From NCBI GenBank assembly GCA_019119225.1, contig DWXM01000088.1:1-64000 (forward strand): a stretch of DNA of 64,000 nucleotides. The letters are read 5' to 3'. Position 1 is the stretch's first letter. Each line of letters begins with the position of its first letter. The translations under genes and the position numbers were made by a program. Shown here piece after piece: positions 7,789-20,192 of this stretch. Under the pieces are notes generated by a model. It had not been told where the DNA came from. It did no database searches and saw only the letters and a list, made by a program, of their open reading frames with translations. The stretch comes from Candidatus Nosocomiicoccus stercorigallinarum. Its GTDB lineage: Bacteria; Bacillota; Bacilli; Staphylococcales; Salinicoccaceae.

Positions 7789-8801
7789 ATGATGGACGAT
7801 AGAATTTTAGATGAGAGTTTAATTGAAGGAGAAGCACAAGAAGAGTTATCGTTACGACCGTTATATCTATCACAATATATCGGTCAAGACGCGATTAAAA
7901 GAAATTTGCGTATTTTTATCGACGCAGCAAAAATGCGTGAAGAACCACTCGATCATGTTATTTTACATGGCCCTCCTGGTCTTGGTAAAACGACGCTTTC
8001 AAATATTATCGCTCACGAAATGAACGTTAACATTCGTACAACAGCTGGGCCTGCAATTGAAAGAGCTGGAGATTTAGCTGCGATTTTATCGAGTTTAGAA
8101 CCTGGAGATGTTTTATTTATCGATGAAATTCACCGATTACCACGTATGGTTGAAGAGATTTTATATTCAGCAATGGAAGATTATTTTATTGACGTTGTCA
8201 TCGGCCAAGGTGAAGAAGCAAGAAGTATTCGAATCGACTTACCACCGTTTACATTAGTTGGGGCAACGACTAGATTCGGAAGTTTATCTGCACCGTTACG
8301 TGACCGCTTTGGTATTCAGTTACGACTTGAATATTATACAAATGAAGCACTCCAGACAATCGTTGAACGTACAGCGGATATTTTTGACGTCGAGATCGAT
8401 AAAAATTCAGCATTTGAACTCGCGAGAAGAAGTCGAGGGACACCGCGTATTGCGAACCGTTTACTAAGACGCGTTCGAGACTTTTCTATGGTGAAAAATG
8501 AAACTTCTATTTCTTTAGAGACGACAAACGACGCGTTAAATGTATTAGAGGTTGATGAAGAAGGATTAGATCCGATTGATCATAAAGTAATGACGACGAT
8601 TATTGATACGTATGGTGGTGGACCTGTTGGACTAGAAACAGTCGCAGTATCAATTGGTGAAGAAGTGGTGACACTTCTTGACGTATACGAACCATATTTA
8701 ATTCAACGTGGATTTTTACAACGCACGCCTAGAGGTCGTGAAGCCACTGCGAAAAGTTATGATTATTTTAAAAGACATAAAAATATAGAGGATAATGAGT
8801 A

Positions 8802-8802
<1 letters not shown>
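7789..8802 (+). CDS. ruvB: Holliday junction ATP-dependent helicase RuvB
   Basis: RuvB is the hexameric AAA+ motor that drives branch migration with RuvA. The 337-residue protein shows the Walker A motif GPPGLGKTT (about 61-69), the Walker B motif FIDEIHRL, the sensor sequence [18 protein letters not shown] and the C-terminal winged helix ending near RTPRGREAT. Two consecutive ATG codons could start it; the GGAGA site favours the first. The stop overlaps the queA start codon. Confidence 0.98.
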
Positions 8803-10980
<2,178 letters not shown>

Positions 10981-10992
10981 AGGAGGGGTTAT

Positions 10993-11253
10993 ATGGACAT
11001 TTTAGGTGTTTTATTTCCGTTTATAGCGATCTTTGCAATCATGTATTTCTTAATGATTCGACCAGCACAAAAGCGACAAAAACAAATGAATGAAATGCAA
11101 GCAGGTCTAGAAAAAGGTGACGAAGTCGTTACAATCGGTGGGCTCACTGGTGAAGTAGAATCATTCGATGCGAACTACATGTACTTAAAGGTCGATGAAA
11201 ATACTACTTTACGTTTTGAACGTAGAGCTTTACATCAAGTTGTAAGCAAATAA
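10993..11253 (+). CDS. yajC: Preprotein translocase subunit YajC
   Basis: YajC is a small accessory membrane protein of the Sec translocon that associates with SecDF. The 86 residues comprise one N-terminal helix (about 4-22), the MIRPAQKRQKQ junction and a cytoplasmic beta domain (GDEVVTIGGLTGEVESF). A perfect AGGAGG site is present. It ends the queA-tgt transcript and is followed by a terminator, with secDF next. Confidence 0.95.
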   Translation: MDILGVLFPFIAIFAIMYFLMIRPAQKRQKQMNEMQAGLEKGDEVVTIGGLTGEVESFDANYMYLKVDENTTLRFERRALHQVVSK

Positions 11254-11280
11254 AAGTCGACGATTGTCGACTTTTTTTAT
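11252..11280 (+). terminator. Terminator after yajC
   Basis: Ten-base-pair stem (11252-11261 with 11266-11275), GATT loop and a T-run; it begins within the yajC stop codon. Confidence 0.88.
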
Positions 11281-11292
11281 TTTTATTTAGTT

Positions 11293-11320
11293 TTGACATA
11301 ATAATCGTTATAATTAATAT
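11293..11320 (+). promoter_or_regulatory. Probable secDF promoter
   Basis: A consensus TTGACA at 11293-11298 is followed, after 16 bp, by TAATAT at 11315-11320. A better-looking TATAAT at 11309 is only 10 bp away and so too close to pair with this -35 element. Confidence 0.45.
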
Positions 11321-11352
11321 AGTCTTATACATACTATGTAAAGGGTGACATT

Positions 11353-13632
11353 GTGAAAAAGAAACCAAGTAGAATTTTAAGCTTAGCACTTATCGTTGTA
11401 CTGCTTGGTACAGTCATCGGTCTGACTTATAAAGACGTCGTTAAAGATGTTAATTTAGGGCTAGATCTTCAAGGTGGATTTGAAGTACTGTATCAAGTTG
11501 AACCATTAGAAAAAGACGATAAAATCGACCAAAAAGATGTTGAAGCAACTGCTTCTACATTAGATTCACGTGTAAACGTACTCGGTGTTTCTGAACCGAA
11601 TATTCAAATTGAAGAAGGGAATAGAATTCGAGTACAACTCGCTGGAGTTGAAGATCAAAAAGAAGCAAGAGAATTACTTTCAACTCAAGCTGAACTGACT
11701 ATCCGTGACGTAAACGACAACGTTTTACTATCTGGTAAAGATTTAGTTCAAGGCGGGGCAAGTCAAGGATATGACGATTTAAACCAGCCGATAGTTTCGT
11801 TAAAACTTAAAGACGCAAGTAAGTTTAATGAAATTACTAAAGAAGTATCAGAAATGCCGCAAGGTACAAACTTGTTAGTTATTTGGATGGATTTTGAAGA
11901 AGGTGTTGATTCATTTGAAAAAGAAATGCAATCAGACGATCCAAAATACATTTCTGCAGCAACTGTAGATCAGCCAATTAACTCTACAGAAGTTATGATT
12001 TCTGGTGGGTTTAGTGATAATGACGGCTTACAACGCGCTCAAAATATCGCAGCACTTCTTAACTCTGGTGCACTACCAGTGAAGCTCGATGAGATTTTCT
12101 CTACGAGTGTTGGTGCACAGTTTGGTGAAGAAGCACTCGATAAGACAGTTAAAGCGGGTGCGATTGGTGTCATAATCGTACTACTATACATGTTAGTGTT
12201 TTATAGAGTTCCTGGATTAATCGCATCACTAACACTTGTTGTGTACGTTTACTTAACACTTGTTATGTTTAACTTAATTAGTGGGGTACTGACACTTCCA
12301 GGTATCGCGGCACTTATTTTAGGGGTCGGAATGGCAGTAGACGCCAATATTATACTGTACGAAAGAGTTAAAGAAGAAATTAGAATTGGGCGAAGTATTA
12401 AAGAAGCGTACAAAAAAGGTGCAAGTAGCTCGTTATGGACGATTATTGATGCCAACTTAACGACGTTAATTGCAGCGATTATTTTATTTATCTTCGGTAC
12501 GTCAAGTGTTAAAGGATTCGCGACGATGCTTCTATTATCTATTTTAATGAGTTTCGTTACAGCTGTATTCTTAACACGTGTACTTATGAGATTACTTGTT
12601 AGCTCCGGTTGGTTAGATAATAAGCCAGGATTATTCGGATTAAATAAAAAACACATTCATAACATTCGTGAAGGCGTAAATGTTCAAGATTTACAAACAG
12701 TTTGGGATCGTCTAAACTTTGCTGAACATGCGAAAAAGTTTTTCTTATTAAGTGGAGTTATAATTTTAGTCGGTGCGATTATTTTATCAATCTTTAAATT
12801 AAATTTAGGTATCGACTTTACGAGTGGTACACGTGCAGATATTGTAGTTGAAGATAGTACAACAGAAGAATCTGTTCGTGAAGACCTTACGACTTTAAAA
12901 CTAGAACCTGAAAGTTTAACAAAGTCTGGTGGCAATACTGTCGTTGCGAGATATTCTAAAGATTTAAACAAAGATCAAATCGCAGAACTTCAACAATTCT
13001 TTGAAGAAAAATATGGTGAGACACCGATGACGAGTACAGTAAGTCCAGTCGTTGGACAAGAACTCGTTAAAAATGCAATCAAAGCGTTACTAATTGCATC
13101 TGTTGCGATTATTATTTACGTCTCCATTCGATTTGAATGGCGCATGGGACTACCAGCAGTAATTGCTTTAATTCATGACGTATTTATAATGATTGCGGTA
13201 TTCTCACTCTTTAGATTAGAAATTGATATTACGTTTATCGCGGCAGTTTTAACGATTGTTGGTTACTCAATTAACGATACAATTGTTACACTCGACCGTA
13301 TTCGTGAGAATAATAAAAAGATGAAAATTTATCGCTCTGAAGCGGATATTAATCGTCTCATCAATACGTCATTAAGACAGACGATGACACGTTCATTAAA
13401 CACGGTACTTACAGTAATTATCGTTGTCGTTTTCCTCGTATTTATGGGAAGCGAATCAATATTTACATTCTCTGTAGCGTTACTTGTCGGTTTAATTAGT
13501 GGGGTATATTCTTCACTATTTATTGCGATCCAGCTATGGGGCGTACTTAAGAAAAAACAACTTCGTAAAAATGGTGGTACACTTGTTGTATACGAAGAAA
13601 AACGTAATAATAAAGATAAAGTATTAGTATAA
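11353..13632 (+). CDS. secDF: Fused protein translocase subunit SecDF
   Basis: SecD and SecF are joined in one 759-residue chain, as in Bacillus and Staphylococcus. It uses the proton gradient to pull preproteins through SecYEG. Helix 1 lies at about residues 7-25 and is followed by the DVNLGLDLQGGFEV signature and the large extracytoplasmic domain. The SecD helices lie at about 270-415, and the SecF half begins near 465 with NLGIDFTSGTRADI and has its own six helices. The start is GTG, with an AAGGGTGA site eight bases upstream. A terminator closes the unit. Confidence 0.97.
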   Translation: MKKKPSRILSLALIVVLLGTVIGLTYKDVVKDVNLGLDLQGGFEVLYQVEPLEKDDKIDQKDVEATASTLDSRVNVLGVSEPNIQIEEGNRIRVQLAGVEDQKEARELLSTQAELTIRDVNDNVLLSGKDLVQGGASQGYDDLNQPIVSLKLKDASKFNEITKEVSEMPQGTNLLVIWMDFEEGVDSFEKEMQSDDPKYISAATVDQPINSTEVMISGGFSDNDGLQRAQNIAALLNSGALPVKLDEIFSTSVGAQFGEEALDKTVKAGAIGVIIVLLYMLVFYRVPGLIASLTLVVYVYLTLVMFNLISGVLTLPGIAALILGVGMAVDANIILYERVKEEIRIGRSIKEAYKKGASSSLWTIIDANLTTLIAAIILFIFGTSSVKGFATMLLLSILMSFVTAVFLTRVLMRLLVSSGWLDNKPGLFGLNKKHIHNIREGVNVQDLQTVWDRLNFAEHAKKFFLLSGVIILVGAIILSIFKLNLGIDFTSGTRADIVVEDSTTEESVREDLTTLKLEPESLTKSGGNTVVARYSKDLNKDQIAELQQFFEEKYGETPMTSTVSPVVGQELVKNAIKALLIASVAIIIYVSIRFEWRMGLPAVIALIHDVFIMIAVFSLFRLEIDITFIAAVLTIVGYSINDTIVTLDRIRENNKKMKIYRSEADINRLINTSLRQTMTRSLNTVLTVIIVVVFLVFMGSESIFTFSVALLVGLISGVYSSLFIAIQLWGVLKKKQLRKNGGTLVVYEEKRNNKDKVLV

Positions 13633-13636
13633 AATA

Positions 13637-13666
13637 AACGTCTAGGCTTTTGCCTAGACGTTTTTT
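13637..13666 (+). terminator. Terminator after secDF
   Basis: Eleven-base-pair stem (13637-13647 with 13652-13662) and six T. It sits only 15 bases before the recJ start. Confidence 0.88.
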
Positions 13667-13680
13667 AAAGGATGATATTT

Positions 13681-15927
13681 ATGTATCAATCAACGTATCA
13701 TTGGATGATGAGAGAATCTTCTGATGAAATTAATGAAGACCTAATTAAACGATATAATTTATCGGACATAAATAAAACATTATTGGAAAATCGTGGATTT
13801 ACGACTGAAGATGATTTAGAAAAGATTTTAAATCCGAGCACCCACGATTTTTCTTTAATTTATAATATCGATATAGCTACAAATTTAATTTTAAAACATC
13901 TTGAAAATAATAGCCGGATATTAATTTATGGTGACTATGACGCAGATGGTATAACAAGTACGACAATTCTTTATCAAGCGTTAAAGAAAAAAAGTGAGTC
14001 TATTCAGTTCTTCATCCCAAATCGTATTGAACAAGGGTATGGACTAGATTATAACTTTCTTGAAAATGAAGTCGTTGGAAATTTTGACCTAGTAATTACG
14101 GTCGATAATGGTGTCTCGGCGATTAAAGAAGTGGAGCTTTTAAAAAAGAACGATATTGACGTCATTATTGTCGACCATCACGAATTTACTGAAGAACTGC
14201 CGGATGCGATTATTATTCACCCAAATCATCCAGAGGGGGACTATCCGTGTAAATATTTAGCAGGTGTTGGAATTACGTATAAATTAATTGAAGCACTTGA
14301 ATTAGACGAAGAAGAATATATGCAACTTGTGATGATTGGTACTGTTGCAGACATGGTGCCTATGTTTGATGAAAATAAATATTTCACTATAAACGGTTTA
14401 AAATCAATGAATAATAACATGAACACAGGTATAAAAGCACTTTTAAAAGAAGCGGGGCGACTTCAAGAAGTCGATGAAGAAACTGTCGGCTTTACGATTG
14501 CACCGAGATTAAACGCAACTGGACGTATTGACGAAGCAAGTCTTGCAGTGTACTTACTATTAAACGAGATTTCTGAAGAAGCGTCAGAGTTAGCGGCTGA
14601 TATTGAAATGTTAAATGATGCGAGAAAAGATATGGTCGATGAAACATATATTGAAGCTGAACAACTAGTAAATAGTGATGACAAAATTCAAGTACTATAT
14701 AGTGAGAATTGGCATCCAGGGATACTAGGTATTGTCGCGTCTAGAATTGTTGAAAATTACGGGGTACCGGCAATTCTTCTAACGAAAGACCAAGACGTTT
14801 ATACTGGGTCTGCGCGCTCGATTAATACAATTGAGTTATTAAAAATTCTCCGAGAGTTAAACACTGAACATAACGCAAATGGGCATAACCAAGCATTTGG
14901 TATTAAGGTTGATGAATCCTTAGTTGAAGATTTTAAAGTAGAATTAACGACACTAATGAATCAATCATATTCAAAATTAAAACCGACAAAAGATATTGAT
15001 TTTAAAATCACAAATCCGAATATAACTATTAAAGATCTTGAAGAATTAAATGAATTACGTCCTTTTGGACATGGATTTTTAGTACCGACAGTGATGGTAA
15101 GTAATTCTACTATCGAAACAATCCGTCAGATCGGTGTGGATAGTAAACATTTAAAGATGACTTTAAAAGACTATAGTTTTGAAGTGATTGGTTTTAACTT
15201 TGGATATTTATTTAATGAAACGTCAATTGGTGAAAAAATCTATACGATTGGAAGACTCGGTATTAATGAGTTCAATGGAATTAAAAAAGTTCAACTCGTT
15301 TTAGAAGATGCTGAAATTAAAGATATGCAGTTATTTGATATGCGTTCTAAAAATAATCAAAACTTTTCTATAATTAATAAAGATACAGATATTTTCTTTG
15401 TCGCTGAAGATAAAGAAAAACTAGGGAGTAATTATTATCATTACGGTGAGACAATTCCTTATAATGTGTCACAAGTTGTATTAAGAGACTTGCCAATTTC
15501 AATGAATAACTTTGAAACAACGTTAAAAGAATTGAAACCTTCAAAGTTAATTGCGATCTTTGATGACAAAGACAACTTATTTTTTAGTGGGATTCCTAAA
15601 GTACAAACGATTGAAAGAGTATATAATACAATTATCCATGCAGAAAATGGTGCGATTGACTTAAAAAAGTTCGCACCCCAACTCGCGAAAAAACATAATA
15701 TAACTATGCAAATGCTCGTGAAAGTGACAAATACGCTAGAAGATTTAAATAGAATTTCAGTCCAAAACGGTGTTATATTTTTCGATGAAGAAAATACAGA
15801 AGATCTTGTTGTCATAGAGTCAGAGTATTTTAAGCAATTAAAGGAAAAATTAAACTCTGAAACACAATTAAAAATGACGTCACGACCAGAGTTAAAAACA
15901 TATATTGAAAAATTAATTAATGAATAA
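13681..15927 (+). CDS. recJ: Single-stranded-DNA-specific exonuclease RecJ
   Basis: RecJ degrades single-stranded DNA 5' to 3' in recombination and repair. The 748-residue protein has the DHH-family metal motifs DYDADG (85-90), VDNG (141-144) and DHH (165-167), a DHHA1 domain around GNGRxxG-like sequence, an OB domain and the Firmicutes C-terminal extension. ATG 13681 is chosen because the AAAGGA site lies eight bases before it; an in-frame ATG at 13672 directly abuts that site. Confidence 0.95.
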   Translation: MYQSTYHWMMRESSDEINEDLIKRYNLSDINKTLLENRGFTTEDDLEKILNPSTHDFSLIYNIDIATNLILKHLENNSRILIYGDYDADGITSTTILYQALKKKSESIQFFIPNRIEQGYGLDYNFLENEVVGNFDLVITVDNGVSAIKEVELLKKNDIDVIIVDHHEFTEELPDAIIIHPNHPEGDYPCKYLAGVGITYKLIEALELDEEEYMQLVMIGTVADMVPMFDENKYFTINGLKSMNNNMNTGIKALLKEAGRLQEVDEETVGFTIAPRLNATGRIDEASLAVYLLLNEISEEASELAADIEMLNDARKDMVDETYIEAEQLVNSDDKIQVLYSENWHPGILGIVASRIVENYGVPAILLTKDQDVYTGSARSINTIELLKILRELNTEHNANGHNQAFGIKVDESLVEDFKVELTTLMNQSYSKLKPTKDIDFKITNPNITIKDLEELNELRPFGHGFLVPTVMVSNSTIETIRQIGVDSKHLKMTLKDYSFEVIGFNFGYLFNETSIGEKIYTIGRLGINEFNGIKKVQLVLEDAEIKDMQLFDMRSKNNQNFSIINKDTDIFFVAEDKEKLGSNYYHYGETIPYNVSQVVLRDLPISMNNFETTLKELKPSKLIAIFDDKDNLFFSGIPKVQTIERVYNTIIHAENGAIDLKKFAPQLAKKHNITMQMLVKVTNTLEDLNRISVQNGVIFFDEENTEDLVVIESEYFKQLKEKLNSETQLKMTSRPELKTYIEKLINE

Positions 15928-15994
15928 AACTATGTAGACTTTACTAAGTTATGATAAAATATAAATATTAAATGAAAAGGTGCGAGAAGATTAA

Positions 15995-16513
15995 ATGAAT
16001 TTACGAGAATACGTTTCAGAAGTTGAAAATTGGCCAAAAGAAGGGGTCCAATTTAAAGATATAACTACAATTATGGACAACGGAGAAGCGTTTGGTTACG
16101 CAGTCGATCAAATTGCCAAATTCGCTGAAGATAAAGATGTAGATATTATCGTCGGCCCAGAGGCGAGAGGTTTTATTATCGGATGCCCAGTTGCATATAG
16201 ACTCGGTATTGGATTTGCACCTGTTCGTAAGCCAAACAAACTACCGAGAGAAACGATTTCTTATGAATACGACTTAGAGTATGGTAAAAATACTTTAGAA
16301 ATTCATAAAGATGCAATCAAACCTGGTCAGCGTGTATTAATTACCGATGATTTACTTGCGACTGGTGGTACGATTGAAGCAGCGATTCATCTTGTAGAAA
16401 AACTTGGCGGTGAAGTTGTCGGACTAGCGTTCTTAATTGAATTAAATTACTTAAATGGACGCGATAAGATTAAAGATTATGACTTTATTTCACTGTTAGA
16501 ATACAACGAATAA
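15995..16513 (+). CDS. apt: Adenine phosphoribosyltransferase
   Basis: Apt salvages adenine to AMP using PRPP. The 172-residue protein matches staphylococcal Apt closely, with [16 protein letters not shown] at the start, [11 protein letters not shown], and the PRPP-binding [13 protein letters not shown] loop (about 111-123). It lies between recJ and rel, the usual order. The AAAGGTG site is rather far from the ATG (about 14 bases). Confidence 0.98.
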   Translation: MNLREYVSEVENWPKEGVQFKDITTIMDNGEAFGYAVDQIAKFAEDKDVDIIVGPEARGFIIGCPVAYRLGIGFAPVRKPNKLPRETISYEYDLEYGKNTLEIHKDAIKPGQRVLITDDLLATGGTIEAAIHLVEKLGGEVVGLAFLIELNYLNGRDKIKDYDFISLLEYNE

Positions 16514-16517
16514 AAAT

Positions 16518-16545
16518 AAGTGCCTGAGCAATCAGGCACTTTTGT
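16518..16545 (+). terminator. Terminator after apt
   Basis: Perfect 10-bp stem (16518-16527 with 16532-16541), GCAA loop and a short T-run. Confidence 0.8.
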
Positions 16546-16573
16546 ATAATATTTAGTTTTAAGGAGTGAGATC

Positions 16574-18736
16574 ATGAGTAATAAAGAATATCCATATATT
16601 GCAAAAGACGTCTTTAACTTATGCGGAAAATATATGAATGATGATGAACTAAATACCGTAAAGCGTGCTTATGATCTTGCAGAAAAAGCGCATGAAGGTC
16701 AATTTAGAAAAAATGGCTTACCTTATATTTTACATCCAGTACAAGTTGCTGGAATTTTAGCAGAGTTAAAGTTAGATATGCCGACGATTGTTGCTGGATT
16801 TTTACACGACGTTGTTGAAGATACTGAATATACTCATGAAGACTTAATTGAAATGTTCAATGAAGAGGTCGCAGTGATTGTAGATGGAGTCACTAAGTTA
16901 GAAAAAGTTAAGTATCGTTCGTTAAAAGAACAACAAGCAGAAAACCATCGAAAACTGTTCGTTGCGATCGCAAAAGATATTCGAGTTATTTTAGTGAAAC
17001 TCGCCGACCGCTTACATAATATGCGTACGTTAAAAGCAATGCCTGAAGAAAAGCAAGTTCGAATTTCTACAGAAACGTTAGAAATTTACGCACCAATCGC
17101 AAACCGACTCGGTATATCTAGTATAAAATGGGAACTTGAAGATATCGCGCTTCGTTATATTGATCCGAGTAGTTACTTTAGAATTGTCAGTTATATGAAA
17201 AAGAAGCGTAGTGAACGAGAAGTTATCATTAATAAGGCGATTGAGGATATCGAAACAGAGCTTAATAAATCTCACATTGAACACCAACTTTCAGGTCGTG
17301 CAAAACATATTTATAGTATTTATAGAAAGATGAGTGATCAACATAAAGAGTTCGATCAAATCTTTGACTTACTCGCGGTTCGTGTACTCGTAAACGATAT
17401 AAGAGATTGTTATGCGGTACTAGGGATTATCCATACGATTTGGAAGCCAGTCCCAGGACGATTTAAAGACTACATCGCGATGCCAAAACAAAATATGTAT
17501 CAATCACTGCATACGACCGTTGTCGGACCTAACGGGGACCCATTAGAAATTCAAATACGTACATTTGAAATGCATGAAATCGCAGAACACGGAGTCGCTG
17601 CACATTGGGCATACAAAGAAGGTAAAAACATTCAGGCACCAACGAATAACTGGGTGAAAGAAATTGTCGACAATGAATCATCGTATACAGATGCTGAAGA
17701 ATTTATGGAAGCATTAAAAAGTGATATGCTTTCAGACAAAATTTATGTGTTTACCCCGAATGGCGACGTTGTCGAATTACCTCAAGGTGCAGTACCGATA
17801 GATTTTGCGTATTCTGTTCACTCAGAAGTTGGAAACAAAATGATCGGTGCGAAAGTAAATGGTAAAATAGTACCTATTGATTTTAAGTTAAACACTGGTG
17901 ATATCGTAGAAATTAGAACAAGTAAGCAATCATATGGACCAAGCTTAGACTGGTTAAATTTAGTGAAATCATCAAGTTCTAAAAACAAAATTCGATCATT
18001 TTTCAAAAAGCAAGACCGAGAACAAAATATTGAAAAAGGTCGCTTGCAAGTTGAAGAAGAAATTAAGTCAAATGGTTACAAATTGGAAGAAGCATTCGAT
18101 GAAAAATCAGTAGAAGTCGTTTTAGATCGCTATAATTTAAGAGAAATTAATGACTTGTTTGCGATGGTTGGATTTGGCGGGGTTACAGCGCAGCAAATCG
18201 CTAATCGTTTAACAAATCATTTAAAAAAGCAACAAGAAAAAGAGCCTGTATTTGAAGTTGAACGTACGAAAGACTATAAAAAGGTACATTCTGATACTGG
18301 AGTTATCGTTGAAGGACTTGGTGGGATGCTTGTAAGTCTCGCGAAGTGTTGTAATCCAGTGCCTGGTGATGATATTGTCGGTTATATTACAAAAGGTCAC
18401 GGCGTCAAAGTACATGTTAAAGACTGTTCAAATATTAAAAATGAAACCGACCGATTGGTTGACGTCTCTTGGTTAAAAGATAAAGAAGAAAAACAGAGAT
18501 ATAAAGTTATATTGGAAATTAAAGGTTTCGATCGAAGCGGACTAGTCAATGAAATACTCAACTTAGTATCGAGTGAGAAAATCCCGATTACTGAAGTTAG
18601 TGGCCAAACAAATGCAGATAGTCACGCTAAAGTAAATATATCGATCATGGTCGAATCTAAAGCAGATTTAAATCAGATTGTTCATAAAATTAAAAACTTA
18701 AGAGATATTTATAGTGTTGAAAGAGTCTTTAAGTGA
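16574..18736 (+). CDS. rel: Bifunctional (p)ppGpp synthetase/hydrolase Rel
   Basis: Rel makes and destroys the alarmone (p)ppGpp and mediates the stringent response on stalled ribosomes. The 720-residue protein has the HD hydrolase domain (HPVQVAG near 54, HDVVED 78-83, DRLHNMRT 145-152), the synthetase domain ([13 protein letters not shown] about 240-252), a TGS domain (about 393-455), a zinc-finger-like CCNPVPGD segment and a C-terminal ACT domain. Both catalytic halves look intact. An AAGGAG site precedes the ATG, and dtd follows after 12 bases. Confidence 0.98.
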   Translation: MSNKEYPYIAKDVFNLCGKYMNDDELNTVKRAYDLAEKAHEGQFRKNGLPYILHPVQVAGILAELKLDMPTIVAGFLHDVVEDTEYTHEDLIEMFNEEVAVIVDGVTKLEKVKYRSLKEQQAENHRKLFVAIAKDIRVILVKLADRLHNMRTLKAMPEEKQVRISTETLEIYAPIANRLGISSIKWELEDIALRYIDPSSYFRIVSYMKKKRSEREVIINKAIEDIETELNKSHIEHQLSGRAKHIYSIYRKMSDQHKEFDQIFDLLAVRVLVNDIRDCYAVLGIIHTIWKPVPGRFKDYIAMPKQNMYQSLHTTVVGPNGDPLEIQIRTFEMHEIAEHGVAAHWAYKEGKNIQAPTNNWVKEIVDNESSYTDAEEFMEALKSDMLSDKIYVFTPNGDVVELPQGAVPIDFAYSVHSEVGNKMIGAKVNGKIVPIDFKLNTGDIVEIRTSKQSYGPSLDWLNLVKSSSSKNKIRSFFKKQDREQNIEKGRLQVEEEIKSNGYKLEEAFDEKSVEVVLDRYNLREINDLFAMVGFGGVTAQQIANRLTNHLKKQQEKEPVFEVERTKDYKKVHSDTGVIVEGLGGMLVSLAKCCNPVPGDDIVGYITKGHGVKVHVKDCSNIKNETDRLVDVSWLKDKEEKQRYKVILEIKGFDRSGLVNEILNLVSSEKIPITEVSGQTNADSHAKVNISIMVESKADLNQIVHKIKNLRDIYSVERVFK

Positions 18737-18748
18737 GGTGAATGTTAG

Positions 18749-19201
18749 TTGAAAGTAGTGCTTCAAAAAGTAAGTCACGCATCAGTCATGACAAATGAAT
18801 TATTTAACGAAATAAATAAAGGTTTTATGCTTTTAGTTGGGGTAAGTGAAACTTCTACAAAAGAAGATGCAAAAAAACTTGCTGAAAAAATTGTTAAAGC
18901 AAGAACGTTTGAAGATGAGGATGGTAAAATTAATTTATCGTTAAAAGATGTTGGCGGCGAAATATTAAGTGTGTCTCAATTTACACTTTATGCGGACGTT
19001 AAAAAAGGGAATCGTCCATCATTTATAAATGCAGCGAGTGGGGATTACGCAAAAGAACTTTATGAGTACTTTAACGAGGAGTTAAGAAGTCACGGTGTGA
19101 ACGTAAAGACAGGATTCTTCGGTGAGCATATGGATGTAAGACTCACAAATTCAGGACCAATTACCCTGATATACGAGGCAAAAGAAGGTAAGATTGTTTA
19201 A
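18749..19201 (+). CDS. dtd: D-aminoacyl-tRNA deacylase Dtd
   Basis: Dtd frees tRNA mischarged with D-amino acids or glycine. At 150 residues it shows the family motifs SVSQFTLYAD (about 71-80) and NSGPITLIYEA near the end. The start is TTG 18749, eight bases after a GAGGTG site that overlaps the rel stop region, and the frame begins MKVVLQKVSHASV as expected. The stop overlaps the next start codon. Confidence 0.96.
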   Translation: MKVVLQKVSHASVMTNELFNEINKGFMLLVGVSETSTKEDAKKLAEKIVKARTFEDEDGKINLSLKDVGGEILSVSQFTLYADVKKGNRPSFINAASGDYAKELYEYFNEELRSHGVNVKTGFFGEHMDVRLTNSGPITLIYEAKEGKIV

Positions 19202-19944
19202 TGAATGTATTTAAAAAGTTCATATCTAAAACTTTGAACTTTATCATATGGTTTTTAAAGACTCAAAAACATTTATATGTAAAACCTTTATTTATATTTT
19301 TAATGTCTTTAATATTTATTTTTTCTTTTGTATATATTGTAAAATCATATGAACCTCACAATGATTACGAAGATATAACAATCGATTTTAAAGATAAAAA
19401 ATATGATCTTAAAGGAATTAAAGTCGTCATAGACCCTGGTCATGGTGGTAGTGATCCCGGGGCGCCGTCTTATTATGGAGAAAATGAATCGGCAATTGTC
19501 ATGAGTGTTGGTGAAAAGCTTCAAAAAGTTTTAGAAGAGTCGAATGCTGAGGTTGTTATGACGAGAGCGGGAAATGAAACCGTTGAGCTCGATGACCGCG
19601 AGGCTAAAGGTGATATTTTTATATCACTTCATAGTGATGCTTTTGAATCCAACGAGCCTACTGGTTTTACAACATTTTACGCACATGACAGTCAAGTTGA
19701 TTTAGCAACCGCAATTAACGAAGGGCTAGATGAGCATTCATTATTACCGAATAAAGGAGTTCAGACAATGCCTTATCAAGTCATCGACCAAATTAAATAT
19801 CCAGGAACTCTCGTTGAACTTGGATTTTTAAGTAATGACGTGGATGATTACTTACTAAACACTGAAGACTATCAAAACCGGCTCGTTTACGGTATTGTTG
19901 AAGGTATTGAAATATACGTAACTGAGTACGACGATAAAGAATAA
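19201..19944 (+). CDS. lytH: Membrane-anchored N-acetylmuramoyl-L-alanine amidase, LytH-like without SH3
   Basis: A zinc amidase of the Amidase_3 family, predicted to trim stem peptides from membrane-proximal peptidoglycan. The 247 residues comprise a cytoplasmic basic start, one membrane helix (about 28-48), a short linker and the catalytic domain (about 72-242). Likely zinc and catalytic residues are His81 (DPGHGG), Glu96, His144 (SLHSDA) and Glu207 (LVELGFLSN). Its place between dtd and hisS is that of staphylococcal lytH. S. aureus LytH has an SH3 domain between the helix and the amidase; here there is no room for one. Confidence 0.88.
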   Translation: MNVFKKFISKTLNFIIWFLKTQKHLYVKPLFIFLMSLIFIFSFVYIVKSYEPHNDYEDITIDFKDKKYDLKGIKVVIDPGHGGSDPGAPSYYGENESAIVMSVGEKLQKVLEESNAEVVMTRAGNETVELDDREAKGDIFISLHSDAFESNEPTGFTTFYAHDSQVDLATAINEGLDEHSLLPNKGVQTMPYQVIDQIKYPGTLVELGFLSNDVDDYLLNTEDYQNRLVYGIVEGIEIYVTEYDDKE

Positions 19945-19973
19945 TTGACTATATCGTATTAAGAAATTATAAT
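19945..19973 (+). promoter_or_regulatory. Promoter of the hisS-aspS operon
   Basis: TTGACT at 19945-19950 and a perfect TATAAT at 19968-19973 with 17-bp spacing. The -35 box begins right after the lytH stop codon. Confidence 0.8.
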
Positions 19974-19979
19974 TTACTA

Positions 19980-20177
19980 GATACTAATTATAGAAGATAA
20001 TGTTTTTAAATGAATGACAGAGACGTTATGTTTGGTGAAAATAACGCATTTTTAAACATTTGAGACACTTCTATTTAAAAAATATAATACTTTAAAATGA
20101 AGAGTAAGTAATTACTAAATTAGGGTGGCACCACGATATTATCGTCCCTTATACCTTTATGGTATAAGGGATATTTT
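19980..20177 (+). promoter_or_regulatory. Histidine T-box riboswitch
   Basis: The hisS leader carries the T-box signature AGGGTGGCACCACG at 20122-20135. A terminator stem follows (20146-20155 with 20161-20170, then T-rich sequence). A GGTG-type apical loop lies in the stem near 20023-20046, and the specifier candidate CAC (His) is at 20066-20068. Uncharged tRNA-His should stabilise the antiterminator and switch on hisS-aspS; this mechanism is family knowledge. Confidence 0.92.
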
Positions 20178-20192
20178 TATGGAGGGAAATAC

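Noticed and set aside
11309-11314. TATAAT upstream of secDF as the -10 box for the TTGACA at 11293
   Set aside because: The spacing would be only 10 bp; TAATAT at 11315 with 16 bp is more plausible.
20122-20135. T-box core read as a possible ribosomal-protein leader
   Set aside because: The AGGGTGGCACCACG core with downstream terminator and CAC specifier directly before hisS fits a T-box fully.
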